Source: Ditylenchus dipsaci
Lineage: Eukaryota > Nematoda > Chromadorea > Rhabditida > Anguinidae
Direction: 5' to 3'
Length of the DNA: 64,000 nucleotides
Assembly (NCBI GenBank): GCA_004194705.1
Contig: SADC01001330.1
Coordinates: 186,001 to 250,000, forward strand
Positions 1 to 12,100 of this stretch are shown in pieces. The notes under the pieces were generated by a model that was not told the origin of the DNA, ran no database searches, and saw only the letters and a list, made by a program, of their open reading frames with translations. The stretch's first letter is position 1. Each line of letters begins with the position of its first letter. Position numbers and translations under genes: made by a program.

Positions 1-998
1 GCGCAAAGAAACTGACAAAGTAGGTATTTTATATTAATGAAGAGATTATTTGTTCTTTATTTTATTCGTATGCCTCATTGATTGACGATTCAGGCTGGAG
101 CAAATCGATCGAGCTTTCACTAAGGTCTTATCAGTGCCCTCGATGCCAATCAATGCGTTTCTCCATCCAGACATGCGTTCTTTCATTGATCTCCTAAACA
201 GGGATTTCAAGGTATGATATTTGATTATTACCGTGCTTTTTTTTAACGTTCAGCGGCGATGGGTCTACTTAGAGGGTCTGTTCACTGGTTCCGCAGATAT
301 AGCTTACTTGTTGCCGACAGAATCAAGCCGCTTCAACATTGTTTCCAAGGAGTTCCTAGGAATGATGAGATGCCGGATAATATGCCGCAACGGATTAGCT
401 GCTATGCTCATTCTCTACAGCCAGTGATTATGAAAATTTTCAAAGATGGAATCTGCGACACTGTGGCTTTTAAGAAGATGTGTGACTTGATCTGTCGTTT
501 TAAGCATTCGCATCAAGCTTCGCAGGTTATCATTAGGTATTCTGTGTTTACCTGAATAAGTTCTGTAGGAATTGGCACTTCTAACTGATAAGGCTTTGAT
601 TTCACTATCCGCTACTCGCTGGGGATCAGTTATTCAAGTCATCAAACGGTTTCTTGAACTCCAGAAATCCGTGGTTGTGATTGCTCGCAGAAAGAACTGG
701 CCATCCCGAGCAACAGCGACTAGGAGGTTATATACAGCTTCACTTCCGCTTGTTAAAAATATTTTCAGCAATTGGCATCGATTTCAAAAGTTTGGTTATT
801 TCAACGATTCCGTGATTTTAGGATTGGCATGCATTGGCAGTATCGGCTCTTCAAGTGCTCAGTGTGCCGGCTACTAGCGCTCCCATTGAAAGGATCTTTT
901 CCCAGGCTGGTCTCGCTACAAGAGGACTTAGAAATCGAACAAATGTTTCTCTATTGAATTCGCAGTTAATGATTTATTGTAACGGAACGGTTGTTTAG
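1..998 (+). CDS. hAT-family transposase gene, 3' part, with introns
   Basis: Cut-and-paste DNA transposase of the hAT superfamily, or a host gene derived from one. Visible exons are about 94-211, 254-525, 569 to about 726 and 822-998 (stop TAG 996-998). The 569 exon reads [19 protein letters not shown], the T-R-W-G/N-S segment typical of hAT/ZBED catalytic cores. The last exon reads [19 protein letters not shown] followed by [11 protein letters not shown], the hAT C-terminal dimerisation domain. Introns are tiny (about 42-95 bp). The exon 254-525 / 569 junction is in phase; the first and last junctions are approximate. The N-terminal BED finger would lie outside the window. Introns in a hAT gene allow either a domesticated host gene or an old autonomous copy. 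Family assignment is firm; activity is unknown. Confidence 0.72.
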
Positions 999-1295
999 CC
1001 ATGTTGCTTCGGTAGTGCGCAAATAAAGTTGATATAAATCCTGTGCGTGTTTTTGGAAACGTGAAAAAGAAAGGTGTCGGAAATATGTAGATTATGAAAA
1101 TAGAGAAATGTGTTGGATATGATATACTCACAAAAAAGTATTGGATCTAGCCATTTTGCTCTGGCAGTGTACAGATAAAGTTGATATTGAAGCCCGTGTG
1201 TGTTTTTGTAAACTTGAGAAAGAAAAGTGTCCGAAATATATAGATTGTGAAAATAGAGAAATTTACAGGATACAATATATACACGAATAAAGTGA
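994..1295. repeat. Two-copy tandem duplication of about 150 bp
   Basis: A unit starting near the hAT stop codon (TTTAGCCATGTTGCT.., 994-1130) recurs at about 1148-1290 (CTAGCCATTTTGCT..) with the same order of blocks: AAATAAAGTTGATAT, GTGTGTTTTTG, GAAAGAAAAGTGTC and ATGAAAATAGAGAAAT. It probably duplicates 3' UTR or terminal sequence of the hAT element. Nothing coding is seen in 999-1380. Confidence 0.6.
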
Positions 1296-1379
1296 TTTGA
1301 CTCATGTAGAGTTTAAATGCACCTTTAAAATAGTAAAATAAATAGACAATAAACAATAGATACAAAAGAATGAATGTCA

Positions 1380-1660
1380 GAATTCTGAAAATAGAATTCT
1401 TCTATCTAAGAAATACTATGTCAGAAATTTCTTATCTAAGAATTCTGAGATTTGAAAATTCTGATATAAGAATTCTTATCTAAGAATTTCCTATCTCAGA
1501 ATTTTCTTATCTAAGAATTCTCAGATCAGAAAATTTTGAGATAGGAAAATTCTTAGATAAGAATTCTTATATCAGAATTTTTGAAAATTCTAATAAAAGA
1601 AATTTCTCATCTCAGAACTTTCTTATTTAAGAATTCTTATATCAGAATTTATTTCTGTTT
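1380..1660. repeat. Self-complementary word array (TCTTATCTAAGAATTC)
   Basis: About 280 bp consist almost only of the words CTTATCTAAGAATT, AGAATTCTGAGA and their reverse complements, in mixed orientation, so the stretch can fold back on itself repeatedly. No gene is visible. It looks like the word-array arms of the foldback elements elsewhere in the window, but I could not define ends or a TSD. Confidence 0.6.
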
Positions 1661-1687
1661 TGGAATCACTGATCACAACCAGGATTG

Positions 1688-2036
1688 TTCAAACGCCGGG
1701 CAGCCGGCGTAACGCCGGCGTTTGTTTCATTGAGGCGTAACGCCAGCTAAATGCCGGCGTTTAGCCGGGTTTATTAAATGCCGACAAATCTAAATACCGG
1801 CGTAACGCCGGCTTTTAGATTTTAATATGCAAACATTTTTTTGTCGATGCGTTTGCAACTTTTTAGCTTTACCAATCTTTCATATAAGAACTAGTTCATT
1901 ATGCTGCTTAAATTAAAAAAAGTTCAATAAAAATACTTCAGAACAATTTATTGCATATATTTTAACAAAGACTTTAACGCCGGCCTTTGTTTTTATTGCG
2001 ACGTAACGCCTTCTAAACGCCGGCGTTAGAACAATC
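1688..2036. repeat. Foldback array of the palindromic word AACGCCGGCGTT
   Basis: The word AACGCCGGCGTT and truncations of it are iterated at 1690-1815 and again at 1976-2030, giving GC-rich islands in AT-rich DNA. The flanks read GATTGTTCAAACGCC on the left and GGCGTTAGAACAATCCCGATC on the right, an inverted-repeat end pair (TTGTTC/GAACAA). It is probably a non-autonomous TIR element. Confidence 0.6.
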
Positions 2037-2040
2037 CCGA

Positions 2041-2150
2041 TCATAACGTCTTTGCAAAACTTGGTGCAAAAAATTAAAAGTATGAAACAAATAAAAAACA
2101 ATTCGCTTCATACTTTTAATTTCTTGTACTAAGTTTTGCAAAGACGTTGT
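2041..2150. repeat. Hairpin, arms about 50 bp
   Basis: ACGTCTTTGCAAAACTTGGT at the left is matched by the inverted ACTAAGTTTTGCAAAGACGT at the right; between them TTAAAAGTATGAA.. pairs with ..TTCATACTTTTAA. The core word AAAAGTATGAAGCAAATAA recurs in hairpins at 14930-15000 and, diverged, near 56890-56960, so this is a dispersed hairpin family. Confidence 0.6.
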
Positions 2151-2383
2151 GATAAGCGACACCTCATTAGAAACTAGAGTCGTAGGGCTACATGATGGTG
2201 TTATCACTTTTGAATTTTTTTAAAAAAACCAGGCCAAATGAAAATTAGTGACAAAAAAGAGTAAATTAGCCACAAAACAAAGTATTTTTGCTACAAAAAA
2301 ATGATTGGCTTTTTTTATATTTCAATATAAAGTACCCAATTTTTCAAAATACTCTATACTGATACCTAGGTTTTTTTCGCATA

Positions 2384-3037
2384 CAGTTGCGGACAATTAA
2401 TGATACACAAGCAAATATTTTTTTATTTGGCGTCTTATCTCAATAAATTTCATTGTTTTTAAAGAAACTAAATATACAGTTTTGTAGCGCTTTTCTGCTC
2501 TACAAAACGGAATATTTGCTTTCACAAACAGCAGTCATTTAATCGAAAATTCAGTCAATGTTTGGATGACATCCGATTTTTCGCCCGACAATTGATAGTA
2601 CACAAAGACAGTTTTGAGCATTGTTTTGATAATTTTTGTAATAACTGTCTGTATCCCTGTCTCTCAGCTACAATGTGGTAGGTCAAACTTATTATTTTTG
2701 ATTATTCTAGGAATGGTTATGATTATCAACATAAAAGTGTCGATTTACAGTCAGAATGAAGGAAAATGTAAGGAAAATCGTTGTTCGACCTCATGAAACA
2801 GACCTTTTCATATGATTTTAAATATAAAAATTTATGCTTCCATGCGTTTTCTGAAATTTCGATAATTTTTCTATAAAATGACACGTTGATCGTTGTCTTA
2901 GGACTACCCAGCACTGAAATACGGATAGGTTGAACTTGGAAACCCTAAAAAACTGCCGTTTTGCCTTATTTTGAGCCATTTTTAGGGTTTCTAAGTTCAA
3001 CCTATTTGTGTTGTGTACAATCAATTGTACGCAACTG
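2384..3037. mobile_element. TA-flanked TIR element, pogo-like ends
   Basis: The left end is TA|CAGTTGCGGACAATTAATG and the right end is the inverted CAATTGTACGCAACTG|TA. It is about 654 bp with a TA target duplication and no transposase ORF. The same end type (CAGTTG/CAGTCG plus TA) occurs in four more elements here. It is non-autonomous; pogo/Tc1-mariner assignment is from the ends only. Confidence 0.65.
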
Positions 3038-3248
3038 TACATTTGTGGTACCGAAATGCAGCAAATTAACTCCTTTATCGAGTCTCCGTTTTTGTTTGAG
3101 AAAAATTGGCAGAAAAACTTGGTAGGATCTCAATCATGTCCACGAGGCGAAGAAATTTATTTGAAAATTTTCAAAGAAATTGATTGTGGTTTTGAAATTT
3201 CAACTGTTTCACGGGCAAGTCAGAAAAGTTTAGGAAGGAAGAGACAAA

Positions 3249-3320
3249 TGGTGGTGGCAGGAATCGAACCTGCAGCTTTCAGTTGTCCGGACTGATGTGC
3301 TACCATCAAACTACGCCGCC
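3249..3320 (-). tRNA. tRNA-like sequence, probably a pseudo-tRNA
   Basis: On the minus strand it folds as a cloverleaf: T arm GCAGG-TTCGATT-CCTGC perfect, anticodon arm TCAGT-CCGGACA-ACTGA perfect, D arm TAGTTTGATGGTA, acceptor GGCGGCG against CACCACC with two mismatches. The anticodon position reads GGA, but residue 33 is C instead of the invariant U, and a serine tRNA should have a long variable arm. The flanks (TTTAGGAAGGAAGAG left, CTCTTTTCCTAA right) are partly inverted repeats, so it may sit in a hairpin loop. I judge it a decayed or mobile tRNA-derived sequence. Confidence 0.45.
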
Positions 3321-3375
3321 ACGTCTTCCCTCTTTTCCTAAGGGCCTATGCATATATGCTCTCTTTACAACTGAT

Positions 3376-4155
3376 ACAGTCAACTCTCTACGTAACGACG
3401 ACGTCCCAGTAAGACTCGTTTGGTCGGTCTGAACTGACTGTTCGAACAACTGCCTCTCTATATAAAGACTCTTTACATAACTTCCCTCTCTACATAACGT
3501 CCCAATTTTCGGTTTTCGGTTTCGGTTTATGCTCATGAAACTTTCGGTTTCGGTCTTTGAAACTTTCGGTTTGTGCTTTCGGTTTTCGGTATGAAGTCAA
3601 AATTTCCTATTGTCTTGATCCACACGAATATCCACATTCACACAATATTGAATATTCACATAATATGCAGAAGCATACGAACGAAAAAATCAGTTTTAAA
3701 AGCAGAAATCAAAAGCAGAATTAGAAATCAAAAACCCAAACCGAAAGTTTTCAAAACCGAAACCGAAAACCGAGACCGAAAGTTTTAAAAACCGAAACCG
3801 AAAGTTTCATGAGCATAAACCGAAACCAAAAACCGAATTTCGGTTTCTGCTTCAGTTTGTGGCATTCCGTTTCGGTTTTTTTTGGAAACACTGGTATCCA
3901 CTACTTGCCAAAGAACGCATTAAAAATTGAAGCAGAAAAGTATTTCCACTTATTTCTTGCCTATTCCGTGATTGTTTGTTCAGGTGTTATTCATTATCGA
4001 AATAAATAGCTTTTTGTTAGAAACTCTCTATATAGCGTCGCGTTAGTGATATTGATACAAGTGTGTCTCTACAAAACGACTCTCCGTATAACGTCCTCTC
4101 CTCATAACGACCTGTTTTGGCCGGTACCTTGAAAGACAGTATGTAGAGTTCACTG
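3376..4155. mobile_element. TA-flanked pogo-like element with CCGAAA word arms
   Basis: Ends are TA|CAGTCAACTCTCTACGTAACG (3374-) and ..TAGAGTTCACTG|TA (-4157). Inside, 3505-3600 is an array of TTTCGGTTTCGG words and 3715-3890 is the reverse-complement CCGAAACCGAAA array. A close relative of the inner array is at 30838-31320. The inner block ends in GGAAACACTG (3880-3891), a hAT-type end, so it may be a hAT element nested in the pogo-like one. Confidence 0.6.
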
Positions 4156-6100
4156 TAGCTCATTCCAAGCCCTAAATGTGAGGAAAATTTCCGGCATGTT
4201 GCGGGATTGCGGCCTGCTATTTTAAATAGACATAGAATAGATAAAATTGGTTTATTGGCCTTATAAATAAATATAATAATTACACTGTATAAAATAATAG
4301 AGGAGGGCTGGTAGAAAAGGGGGGGGCGAGAATAGGAGAAGGCCCCCTAAGAGCTCTACGGCCGGTATATATATAGGGGTTTTTATGACACTAGCGTGGC
4401 CGGAGGGCCTGTAAATTGGTCTTGTGGGTGAAAAAAAGGCTTAAAATGCGGATGTGGCTTCGGTGATTGATGGATCCAGGTCGATCCATTACACGGCATA
4501 AGCACGCAAAATAAAAAAATCAGTACTGTAATCGAATTTTTATTTTCCCTCATATTTTTTTCTATTTTATTGTTTTAAGGGTTTTCTTGTATTTACAAAA
4601 TAGAACTACTAAAAATATTGAAAAAGTAAATTGATTGCTTACCGAATGCACCACCTGCTTATGTCAATGAGTTACCGGGACTTCCTTCTCTTTTCACTGT
4701 ATTATGCACCGACTACTAGATGACTAGGGACCACAGGCGCCTATCGGCGCCTCTATCGTATTTCAAAATTTGATCCATCACATTTCCCCTTGATTACAAC
4801 TTCCTGGTACCCCCTTCCCACTGTCTAGTCTCTTCCTGGGCACCCTTCCACCACCTACATACTTACCGCCCACCATCCTCCTCGGGTACTTTGTGAAAGG
4901 TTTGGGGCGGAGGGGGGGGGTGGTGGTTGTTGTTGCAGGTAGTAATATCCACGTGTTGCGGTCCTGTTCCTGGTGGTTCGGGTACTTTACTTGTGGTTTT
5001 AAGATATCCACGTAATTGGAGTTACTCATCTTGGTGGTTGGTGGAATCAACATGGTTGGGCTCCATCCTGGTGATTTGGGCCCTCACTCACTTCCCTGGC
5101 ATACCTACTTACTCCCTTTGCAACACTTTTTACAATAAACAATCCCTAATTTCTGACAACAAATCGTGCTCAGCATGCAAACAAGTCTCAGAATTCAAAC
5201 TTGAAATTCCTCATGAGACAAAAAAGCTTTAAACTAAGATTTTACTGATCCCAATTTTATGACTTCATGAGGGCAAGACTTCATGAAGGCAGATGCTCCT
5301 CTTAACACTTGTATTTTTTGAAGTTTTAAACCAAAGCTGACATTCTGGGGAACACGGTGAACTTAGCCGCAAAAATTATTTCTCTTTCTACGACCTATTC
5401 TGGCCTTCGAAGTCAAAAAAAGCGTGACCCCCGTCCCAAATACATACATAGATACTATGATTTCATTCATAAAGATAGGCAGATGCCCCTTTTAAAACTC
5501 GTATTTTTCGTCGCTTTTTTAAACGAAAGCTGACATTCTGAGGAACACGGTCAATTTAACCGCAAGGCTAAACTTCGGAATACCCCAGCAGTCAACTTCG
5601 GAATACCCCAGCACTTAATTCGGAACACACCCCTCATGTTACCCACAATTGAAAGCTGAGGATGTTAGCTACACAATGGTGTAAAAATTTCTTGGTTTAG
5701 TTCACACAAATTTATATTTTTCGATTAAAATAAAATTGATTTTTTTCGAATGAAAATCGAATGCTCAAAAAATATTCAGTTCTATTTTAATCGAAAAATA
5801 TACATTTGTGTGAACTAAACCAAGAAATTTTTACACCATTGTGTAGCTAACATCCTCAGCTTTCAATTGTGGGGTAACATGAGGGGTGTGTTCCGAATTA
5901 AGTGCTGGGGGTATTCCGAAGTTGACTGCTGGGGTATTCCGAAGGTGCTCCAACCGCAAAATTATTTCCGCCTCTACGACCCATTTTAGCCTCCGAAGTC
6001 AAAAAGCGTTACGGACAACCCCCCCCCCCTCAAAAAAAACCGGAAAAAATCTTGAATGACCCTGTATTAAGCGAGTAATAAAAGCAACGTGTGTTTTGTA
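4156..6100. repeat. Repeat-only stretch with nested inverted repeats
   Basis: No coding exon is recognisable. It contains G/C runs (4318, 4911, 6012), an array of ACCACCAGGATGG-type words (4780-5110; relatives at 36850-37040), the palindrome CAGGCGCCTATCGGCGCCTC at 4735 (inverted copy at 37083) and a foldback at 5568-5955 whose arms share TTCGGAATACCCCAGCA in opposite orientation. The missing 5' exons of MGAT1 were looked for here and not found. Confidence 0.55.
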
Positions 6101-6101
6101 G

Positions 6102-9100
6102 GTATCGCACATCTACTGCCCATTTCCCAATTGTGATAAGCCATGACTGTGATAATTCTGAAGTCAAGCAAGCTGCCAAAGAATTTGCTTCGCAGGTACA
6201 CTACGTTAAGGTAGGTTAGATAATATCTTTTATATCCCACATAGAGAATTGGCCACATTTTACATGCCGAAAGTTCTTGCCTTGGTTCACTGTCGTTTTT
6301 CTGGCTTGTGCTTTAAAATCACAAAAAAATTAATACCGTATATTCCGTATTAAAAACCCTCTCTCTAATAAAAGCCCCCTATTCGATTTTTGACTAGGAT
6401 TTCAGGGTTAGGACCATTTTTGATTTAAAATTTCAAGATTTTTCAGGGATTGAAAAATAAAGGCCCGGGCCTTTAACACAGAATACAAGGTTGATTGGCG
6501 CCTTACAGGGTCCTAGTTATAAATTACTATTAAGTCGATAGTGCTCGATACCCACCCTTCAAGCAGAGAAGTTGAGCTTGCTATACAGCTTTTCTGTAAT
6601 TGCGGTACATACGTGCTAGTTGCCGTTTTTCAAGCAGATGGTAGTACTCTTTATGTGTTTGTTGTACTTTCCAGATAGTTAGTGCACCTTTTTGGTAACC
6701 GGCGGCTCAATCCAGGTGATTAGGGTATTCTTTGGCCGGTACAGGTACCCAAGGGTAAAGCCCAAGCAATTAGATTGCCCTATATATGATTGGGGTGCGA
6801 TCCAGGCAGTTGGGGTACGATCTAGACACTGGAGTATCTTACAGATCTTTCGGGTATCCTCCAGGTGAATATTTTGATTATAATCAGAGGGTCAAGCAGT
6901 TAACAAAACCTTCGAATTTTTTTTTAAGACGGCCGGTGGGACGGTTGGCCAAACGCAAAAAAATAAGGACGGCCGGCAAAAAACGCCAAGACGGAGGACG
7001 GGACGCCGTCCAATTTTTGCTTATCGCGGTCACTATGCCCGTAAACACTAGAATTTTTTTAAAACAATTGTTTGACCTAGAAACAACAAGGAAGCCGAAG
7101 CAAAAAAAATTGTTGAACCATGCTAAAATAGGGCCACGGTGGGATCGCTCTGTACATAGAAATAATGTAGAGATAATAATTTATGCATAATTTCAGCACA
7201 TCAGTAGTGAAACTGCGAGGTTAAAAGTGCCAGTGTCCCACCAAAGATATGCCATGTACTACAAAATTTCGCGGCATTATAGGCTCGGCCTGACACATGT
7301 TTTTGAAAAGATGAACCATACCTCTGTGATCATCACTGAAGGTGGGTAGCCACTTCTGTCAAGTTCTCCAAAACATTAGTTGGTTTCAGATGACCTGGAC
7401 ATCAGTCCTGACTTCTTCCACTACTTCAACGCGGCTAGATGGTTGTTGCATAGGGACAAGTCACTCTACTGTGTCTCTGCCTGGTGAATTTTTAGCTTGA
7501 TAAAATTTTCTGGGTACAAAATAAGCACAACTAATTGGCTGAACAACTGATTTATGTATGAATTGTAGGAACGACAATGGCAAACCCAATCTAATTGATT
7601 CCAATGCAAAAAGCCTACTCTACCGCTCCGATTTTTTCTCTGGTCTTGGTTGGATGATGACTAAGTAAGCGGACCTGCTGCATATTTAATTTGTTGTTGT
7701 AAAGGAAATTTCTATTCTCTAAAACAGTAATTTGCATTACTAGATTTGAAAATTATCAAGTAATTTCGTTGTTTAGAAATCGCCGAGCTCGAGTTAGCCT
7801 CAACCTCGAAATTGATAAAAAGGCTATATGTGAATTCCAATGGAAAAGATTTATAAAAAAGAAAATGCTAGAGTTTCGAGCGAGGTTAGGAAACGAGATT
7901 TGGGTCCACTTCCGGGTTCAGTATTCATGCAGAATATTGTTTGGGTACTTAGCGTGATTTTCATCTAGCCCAATGAAAATATCCCATATTAGAAAGTGTA
8001 CTTTTTTTAAAGTTATTACCATAATTATTTTTCAAATAGAGTTTTTAATTTAGAAAAAAATTTAAACCCGGTTTTTAAGAAGTGAGAGGACAAAAAACGA
8101 AGTACCACCGTTTTATTCCGGTGAATTTAAGACAAAAATCAGGTTGGTTAAACAGGATAGGGTCGTTTGGTTCTTGAATTTTATTTATTGTTGGCTGTTT
8201 GATGCATTTTTTTGATTTTTAATTTAGGCAGTAGAATAGGTTAAACTAGGCTCAAATATGTGTCGCAAACATAAAACAAATAACATTAAAAAGGCTCAAA
8301 TTCAAAAATGACACAAAAAGAGTCGGGCAGCCAAAGATTGCGCAATTTCAAATTGCGCAAATTCACATTGCGCAATGTTCAAATTTCGCAAATTCAGATT
8401 TCGCAAACGCAAATTGCGCAAATGTAAATTGCGCTAAAATCAGCTTACCAGATTTCTTCTTAAAAACAAGCATGTCGGATTGTTACAGATAACAAAAAAC
8501 GCGAGTAAAAATAGCATTACGGTTTTATTGAGAATTCATGGTTTAACATTATTCCTAGCTATGTTAAGGCTTATCAAGAATTTGGCGCAATCTGCATTTG
8601 CGAAATGTGAATTTGCGCAATTTGATTTTGGCGCGATTCGCATTTGCGCAATCTGCATTTGCGAAATGTGAATTTGCGCAATCTTTGGCTGCCCAAAGAG
8701 TCAACAGTTCACGCATCGGTTAAAAGGGAAATTTAAAAAAAAAGTGGGTAGTGAACAATCATATGGGTGAATCCAATCCTTTTTTATATTCTGAAAACAT
8801 ACTATTTTCAGTGAGCTGTGGAAAGAAATAGGAAACAGATGGCCGCCCGGTTTCTGGATGATTGGATTCGAGAGCCAGAACAGCGCCAAAATCGCTCCTG
8901 TATTCGTCCTGAAATATCTAGGACTGCCATGACTCAGCATGGGAACATGGTGCCAGCAAGTTAGTCACTTAAACTCCCGAAATTTTCACTCATTACTAAT
9001 TTTTAGAGGCCTATTTTTCAACAAACACCTTAAATTGATTGCGCTCAACAGTTCCCCTTTCAATTTTTCTGGAGTTGACTTGAGCTACCTGCTCAAAGAA

Positions 9101-12100
9101 GAATATGACCAAAAATTCCGCGGCCATGTATACTCTTTGGATGTCATTTCTATACAAGATTTTATCAGAAAAAGTCTGGAGCCTGAGATTTCGAGGCCAG
9201 GAAAAGCTAATGAATACAGAATTGAGTATGGCTCAATGACTGAATTTACTTCTCACGCATATAAGTTGCAGATTATGGCTGACAGTAAGGTATGATATAA
9301 TTATTTTGTGACCAGCAATAGTTTTTTTAAAATAACAGTGGTAAAATTGCAATCCTTGCAATTTTTCGTATTAGACTGACCAAAACCACATCGCAAAAAA
9401 TTCAAAATTTGAGGTTAAAAATTGTTGAAGGTTCGTTATGCAGTCAAACGCCCCCTACGTCAGTTTCGTTTCCGCCTAGGGTCATAAACTTTTTATCTCG
9501 TTTTTGAAGTCTTTTGCCAGTACTGTTTTAAGAGTCTGGTCCCAAATATGGCAAAGATTCAATTTTTGCTGATCGTTATTCAAAAACCTGAAATTTTTGC
9601 TTCTTAAAGAACCTGACCTCTTCCTAGTCATGGCAATTTGTAATTTTTGAATTGGCGGGGACCATTTATTTTTCCGTAATTATTTTTTTGAAATGCGAAA
9701 ATATTTTTTATTAAAAGTTGCGTGTCTACAGGGTGCGCCAAAAGTCCTGACACGGACAAAAATTCAAGATTTTTATGTCCAAACCTAACAATATTAAAAA
9801 ACAATTATACTATTCGAAAGCTTAGAAAATTACGCACAAGATGCATCATTCAGAATTTAAAAATCAACCTTTCGCATTAACGTAGGCACGTATTCTTTTC
9901 CGCCAACTTTCGACCGCCGAGGCGAGCCAATTTAAATCAATTTAATTGGTTTGCTGCACCTTGTGTGATGCATGAACTTTGAAGGCAAATATATCATTCG
10001 AAATCCGTGACTTAACTTTGAAACATATGCGCCGAAAAATTTTTTTCTTCGGTTCTACAAAAAGATATGACCATTAAAATGAGAGTCTTTTTGAAAAACA
10101 AATTTAAGAAATATGAAAAAAGTTAAGGGAACTGAAGATAAAAATCATTAAAACAGTCGAATCTTTGTTTGTGCTCAACCAAACTATTTCGTTCACCACT
10201 CATTTTGTAGGCACGAAGATAAGCTTTCGAATGACAACTAAATTGCTCATAACTGCTATACAGGGTGCAGCAAACCAATTAAATTGATGTAAATTGGCTC
10301 GCCTCGGCGGTCGAAAGTTGGTGGAAAAGAATACGTGCCTACGTTAATGCAAAAGGCTGATTTTTTAAATTCTGAATGATGTATCTTGTGCAGAATTGTC
10401 TAAGCTTTCAAATGGTATAATTGTTTTTTTTAATATTGTTAGGTTTGGACATAAAAATCTTGAATATTTGTCCGTGTCAGGACTTTTGGCGCACCCTGTA
10501 TTTTTGATGTGTAAAAAACAAGGAAATTTTGAATAACTGCTGATCCCCGCCTTAATTTTCAGTGTAACACGCTGGTATGCCCCTTCAAGATACGCTGGCT
10601 TACCCTGAGCCTAAGCTTGAAGGGGGAGGGGGGGGGGGCCGTGAAAGCTACTTAGATTGAAAAATGTCACTATGGTGGCGTAGTGGACAAGTGTTTATGT
10701 TTTATTGCCAAAATGGTGCCCATATACGACCCCACGTGGTGGCACACTATTTATTTTGGGTTGTTTTACCCGTTTTAGGGGTAATTCGACCTTTGCAGCG
10801 CCAGATTCCGAATCTGGCGCTAATTACTCTAGACATTGGTCAGACAGACCAAATAAACTAGAGTGCCACCACGATCGAACCTGCGCACGATTTTGGGCCA
10901 TAAAGCACAAGCGCTTATCCACTGCATCAACGAAGCCGAATTTTTAGGCGGCTTTTCTACCTCCTTCAAGCTTGACGAGGAATTCAAAAAATGCATCGAA
11001 ATTCAAAGCAAAAATATATAAAAATAAATAAACCGAATAATCTCAAAAGACCAAAAATATGATTCAACAATACTTATTCACTTTTTAATTTCAATCCATA
11101 ACTGAGTTGCTCAATTTTTTACTTAATTTGTAACATTTCACTTTCGAAAACGTTAATAAAGCCAAAAACAGTTCACACAACGGTGAAAAATTCTTTTAGT
11201 AAATATTTATTTCATCGAAAATTTTAAGGAAAACACCTTGTTATGGATTAAAAATAAAAGCGCAAAGGATATTTTCCAAATTCATCACAGGAATTTAGAA
11301 CATTGAATTGTAGCTAAATCTATTTTGCAGCGCATATCACGCTAATTTCACACACTACAAATAACATTATTTTTTAAAAAGATCCTGTTTTGAACACCCT
11401 CTTAAATGTGATCTTTAGGCTTGCTTTCAGCTAATTTTTTCATCCTAATTTTCAACCACAGCGGATCATTTTACAAAAGCCATATTAATTTTCCTAATTA
11501 TTTCGAGCAGTAAGAATGTTTGCGCATCTACTTTAGCATTTTGCAAATATTTATTTTAGAGGCGGATTTTTTTACTCGTTTTTCGATTCCACAAAATTGT
11601 TCCCCTATTTTTTGTTTGAACAAAAGCTAGGAATTTTGGATAATCTTTATTGTATTTTTTTGTAAATGTCAAGTACAAGTAGTTTTAACCTACTCACTCC
11701 ATTAATTTCTCTTCCTAAAATGGATAAACTTACCCAAAATAACTTGATTTCCGCTGACTGTAACTGAAATGCGATAATAAATTAGATTGAAAATTTGAAG
11801 AAAATTTGCGATACATAAAATTTGATGGCGAAGTCAGACCGGGCCTGCCCTGATTTAAAAATTACGGCCCGGGCCGGAGGATTTTTCAAATTCAGGTCCA
11901 GGCCGGCCCGAAAGGCCAGCCATCTAAATTTTATATAAAATATGATTAAAAATTTTTTTATGCTGCTTAGTTTTCATCCTAAAACTTAAAAACATGACAA
12001 TGATGTTAATGACGAGCTGTAATTAAAAAAAATATAAATAAATTTTTGAAACTAGACGAATTTTTTAAAACAAACGGTCGAACACTATTTTTAAAGAACC

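Noticed and set aside
10900..11020. Functional tRNA gene on the minus strand
   Set aside because: The anticodon stem has mismatches and the loop is one base short; with its inverted partner at 10666 it is better seen as a tRNA-derived foldback.
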